Positions 61,888 through 64,000 of a stretch of 64,000 nt of DNA are shown one piece after another. Source of the DNA: Nitrospira japonica (lineage in GTDB: Bacteria > Nitrospirota > Nitrospiria > Nitrospirales > Nitrospiraceae); the NCBI RefSeq assembly GCF_900169565.1, contig NZ_LT828648.1, forward strand, positions 4,004,501 to 4,068,500, read 5' to 3'. Under the pieces are notes generated by a model, which searched no databases, was not told where the DNA came from, and worked only from the letters and a program-made list of their open reading frames with translations. Both the position numbers and the translations under genes were made by a program. Numbering within the stretch: position 1 is the stretch's first letter; every line of letters begins with the position of its first letter.

Positions 61888-63728
61888 TGTCTTGCAAAGG
61901 GTTGCAGATCAGATCGGTTTCTCACACGCATCTCAATCATCCTGGCCCAGATGGCGTTCGCGACTTCATTGGGGTGCCCCTCCCATCTGCTGACGGTCAG
62001 GTTTTGCTCGCTAAACGAGCGGTAGTATGGTTCCGTGTCGATCACATCCATGCCGGCACGCGCGAGGTGGCGTTCCGCTATCTTGGTGATCTCGTAAGGG
62101 CGTGGATCCACCGCACGATACTTTTGATCCAGCACAATGGCGACCATCGGAGGGAGTCCCTGAGAGAGAACATAGGCATTCATGGCGGCCACGTCCTGAG
62201 CAAATCGTCCTTGATAATTTCCGAAGTCTTTCAAAATATCTTCGTAAAAGTCCGCGCGCAGTCCCACCCGTAGAAGAAATGCACTGTACCCGTCACTGGT
62301 AAGCCTGAGTATTCGGCTTCGTGTCATGAGATCCTGTTTGAGCCATTCCGGAAGGGGAATCGAGAAGTTATTCGTCATTGCGTACTGCCCAACGCCGGAG
62401 GGCAGAAAATCGTTATGGCAGACCCCATAAATCACGAGATCAGGCCGCAGGCGTGGTACAAACTCATAAATCCTCTTCTTGATGTCCTCACTTTGCATTC
62501 CATCCGATCCCAGATTGAGAAATTCTATGGCGTACTCCTTCTCCATGAGTCGTTGCAGCACTGCTGGGTACGTAAACCGTTCTTCGATCCCATCGCCATA
62601 CGTAAGACTGTCCCCTACGACCATGACACGGAATGTATTCGAACGCTTGGCGTCAAAATCAGACGTTCGCCGTATCCCATTCGCGTCGTACACGTGCAAA
62701 ATGCCATGCCACTGCGACGCTCGAACGGCGCCTTCCACCATTGCAGATCGCCTTTCCCATTCCTGGGGCATGGTCAGTAACGACTGCCTCCATGCGACCT
62801 GAGCGAGCACCTCCGATGGTACGGACACGGAGAATGAATTCAGTAGAGTACGAAGATGGGAATTTGCAGTCTCATGAGCCTGCCTCGGCACGTCGTGGCC
62901 GCGCTCGTCCGGGCTCATGCCCGCCCGCTCATGCCAGGCCAAGACCGCTTCAGTAACCGTCAGAGTCAATCCGATCGAGACGGCTGCAAGCGTCAGATCT
63001 CCGACTCGCACCCCTCGACTGCTTCTTTCTGGTATTTCCCGTGTCATCTCCCACAGTGCATACACCATCCATATCGCCGCCACTACAGCACTGCACAACA
63101 TGACCCACAACATGACGCCGTGAGCCTTCATCGTCCCCCATCCACACAATAGTGCGATGGATAGTATGAGCATGAAGCGAATGCCGTCGTGAACGAGCCG
63201 GCTGCCGTCCGTTTTCCTGCACCGGTCCCTGCAGAGACGTTTCACAAGCAAGAGCAGCCCAAACAGTCCGAGTACAAGAGAAAGAGATGGAGCGAGAAAA
63301 AGGCGCAAGCGGACGGCATACCGGTGCTCATTCGTTCGGGGGTCGCTGTCGTCAGAAGCGGAAAAGTACAGCTCGTGCCTCCAGTGAGAAAACTTGCCAT
63401 GCCCCTCCTTGCGGATGTTGGCGTGCATTTGGTGCGGAGGTCCGAGAGGCTTGCCGTCTTCGAACAACTCGGTGAACGCCTCATTCGGCGCCCCCACAGC
63501 ATCCGGGCGGGTTGCGAGTGGCCAGGACAATGCCACTGGCCATGCATATGCATGACCATCGTCGTGGCGAATATCTGTTTTCTCCAATTGCCACAACACA
63601 GGCACGCCGGCGAATGTTCCGAATCCCAGCAGCATCGCCAGAAGCAAGAGCAACGACAGAGACATTCGATTATTGTGGGTTACGACGCCGGGACGAGCTG
63701 TATGGATCATGGATAGCTTGCGTTCCAT
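61884..63728 (-). CDS. Multi-spanning membrane protein with SGNH hydrolase-like domain
   Basis: The 614-residue protein has a signal/anchor helix (about residues 22-42), an extracytoplasmic segment of about 100 residues, three or four further membrane helices (about 145-270) and a C-terminal SGNH domain (365-610) with RVMVVGDSLTYGDGIEE (nucleophile Ser), LGSDGMQSEDIKKR (block II Gly), VIYGVCHNDFLPS (block III Asn) and EGHPNEVANAIW (catalytic His). It is presumably an acyl esterase or acyltransferase acting on the exported glycan. Starts at 63728, 63710 or 63665 are all possible. It is translationally coupled to the methyltransferase at 60895. Confidence 0.8.
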   Translation of the reverse strand: MERKLSMIHTARPGVVTHNNRMSLSLLLLLAMLLGFGTFAGVPVLWQLEKTDIRHDDGHAYAWPVALSWPLATRPDAVGAPNEAFTELFEDGKPLGPPHQMHANIRKEGHGKFSHWRHELYFSASDDSDPRTNEHRYAVRLRLFLAPSLSLVLGLFGLLLLVKRLCRDRCRKTDGSRLVHDGIRFMLILSIALLCGWGTMKAHGVMLWVMLCSAVVAAIWMVYALWEMTREIPERSSRGVRVGDLTLAAVSIGLTLTVTEAVLAWHERAGMSPDERGHDVPRQAHETANSHLRTLLNSFSVSVPSEVLAQVAWRQSLLTMPQEWERRSAMVEGAVRASQWHGILHVYDANGIRRTSDFDAKRSNTFRVMVVGDSLTYGDGIEERFTYPAVLQRLMEKEYAIEFLNLGSDGMQSEDIKKRIYEFVPRLRPDLVIYGVCHNDFLPSGVGQYAMTNNFSIPLPEWLKQDLMTRSRILRLTSDGYSAFLLRVGLRADFYEDILKDFGNYQGRFAQDVAAMNAYVLSQGLPPMVAIVLDQKYRAVDPRPYEITKIAERHLARAGMDVIDTEPYYRSFSEQNLTVSRWEGHPNEVANAIWARMIEMRVRNRSDLQPFARQ

Positions 63729-63764
63729 AATATCGAGACCCGCTCACTCAACCGATTGATCTGC

Positions 63765-64000
63765 TCAGTGTGTCTTCTTGCCGAGCATGTGGTACGCGCA
63801 CTTGTGCGGCTCGTCCCGATTGAGCATCACGACGTCCGTAAATCCTTCCGCCAGATACCATTCCCGGATGAGGTCCTCTTCGATCGTCCAGTTGAAAAAG
63901 GTATTGAGCATGTCGAACAGATTGATCGCATTCTCCGGCCGGTCGGCGATCTCGTACGCATAGCGCAGCCGCTCTTCGATGCTCGCGAGCTGACGGTGAT
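63765..64000 (-). CDS. C-terminal part of a probable SAM-dependent methyltransferase, cut by the window edge
   Basis: On the minus strand the frame is open from the window edge to a TGA at 63765-63767, giving the last 77 residues of a protein. It contains NLFDMLNTFFNWTIEEDLI, then REWYLAEGFTDVVMLNRDE and ends HMLGKKTH. A helix with WY..EGF.D followed by a strand is the usual end of class I methyltransferases found in glycan clusters, but the catalytic part is missing, so the call is tentative. It lies 36 bases upstream of the SGNH gene and is probably in the same transcript. Confidence 0.55.
   Translation of the reverse strand, partial: HRQLASIEERLRYAYEIADRPENAINLFDMLNTFFNWTIEEDLIREWYLAEGFTDVVMLNRDEPHKCAYHMLGKKTH

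Noticed and set aside
19156-63728. ABC-transporter-dependent O-antigen export (Wzm/Wzt)
   Set aside because: No ABC ATPase or permease is present; a Wzx flippase and a ligase/polymerase are.
1-64000. CRISPR array, tRNA, rRNA, insertion sequence with transposase
   Set aside because: No regularly spaced direct repeats, cloverleaf-like sequences, rRNA motifs or transposase motifs were recognised.

Overview
The window looks like a chromosomal segment of a high-GC (about 60%) Nitrospirota bacterium, most likely a Nitrospira relative. The reasons are overall gene content, the gene order around ispD/ispF, and three copies of a short imperfect inverted-repeat element whose core resembles an intergenic repeat I recall from Nitrospira genomes. 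No 16S gene or other decisive marker is present, so the assignment is an inference. I saw no tRNA, rRNA, CRISPR array, transposase or prophage gene.

Layout. 1-6.1 kb is a metal/TonB region: a CDF cation exporter (cut by the window edge), a COG0523 GTPase metallochaperone, a PAP2 phosphatase, a periplasmic TonB-C-terminal-like protein, a TonB-dependent receptor and a small His-rich secreted protein. 6.3-11.4 kb is housekeeping: DAHP synthase, TatD, a YacP/NYN nuclease, an AMIN/Amidase_3 cell-wall amidase, TruA and a two-repeat PsiF protein. From 11.4 kb to the right edge every gene is on the minus strand. 11.4-19.1 kb holds PIN-TRAM (YacL-like), IspD, IspF and CysE, then HtrA, class I FBP aldolase, FBPase and a DUF3108 protein.

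19.2-64 kb is one large cell-surface polysaccharide region. Nucleotide-sugar supply comes first: PMM/PGM, the bifunctional GDP-mannose enzyme, a KdsC-like phosphatase and RfbD/RfbB/RfbA (no RfbC in the window). It is followed by a WbpM-type 4,6-dehydratase, an O-antigen ligase/polymerase, a WecA/WbpL-type initiating transferase and a WbpV/K-like reductase-epimerase. Then come glycosyltransferases interleaved with four asparagine-synthetase-type amidotransferases, a Wzx flippase, methyltransferases, an aminotransferase/NeuD-acyltransferase set, a FemAB-like GNAT, a glycosidase-fold protein and two membrane SGNH hydrolases. Together these would build an undecaprenyl-linked glycan in the cytoplasm, flip it, polymerise or ligate it, and decorate it by amidation, methylation and acylation.

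The most unusual part is 56.4-61.9 kb. Three adjacent methyltransferase genes share interchangeable modules: one carries A, one carries B-C-coiled coil, and one 859-residue protein carries A-B-C-coiled coil. The shared tail (coiled coil plus a basic amphipathic end) is reminiscent in layout, not proven in homology, of chain-terminating and length-measuring O-antigen proteins such as WbdD.
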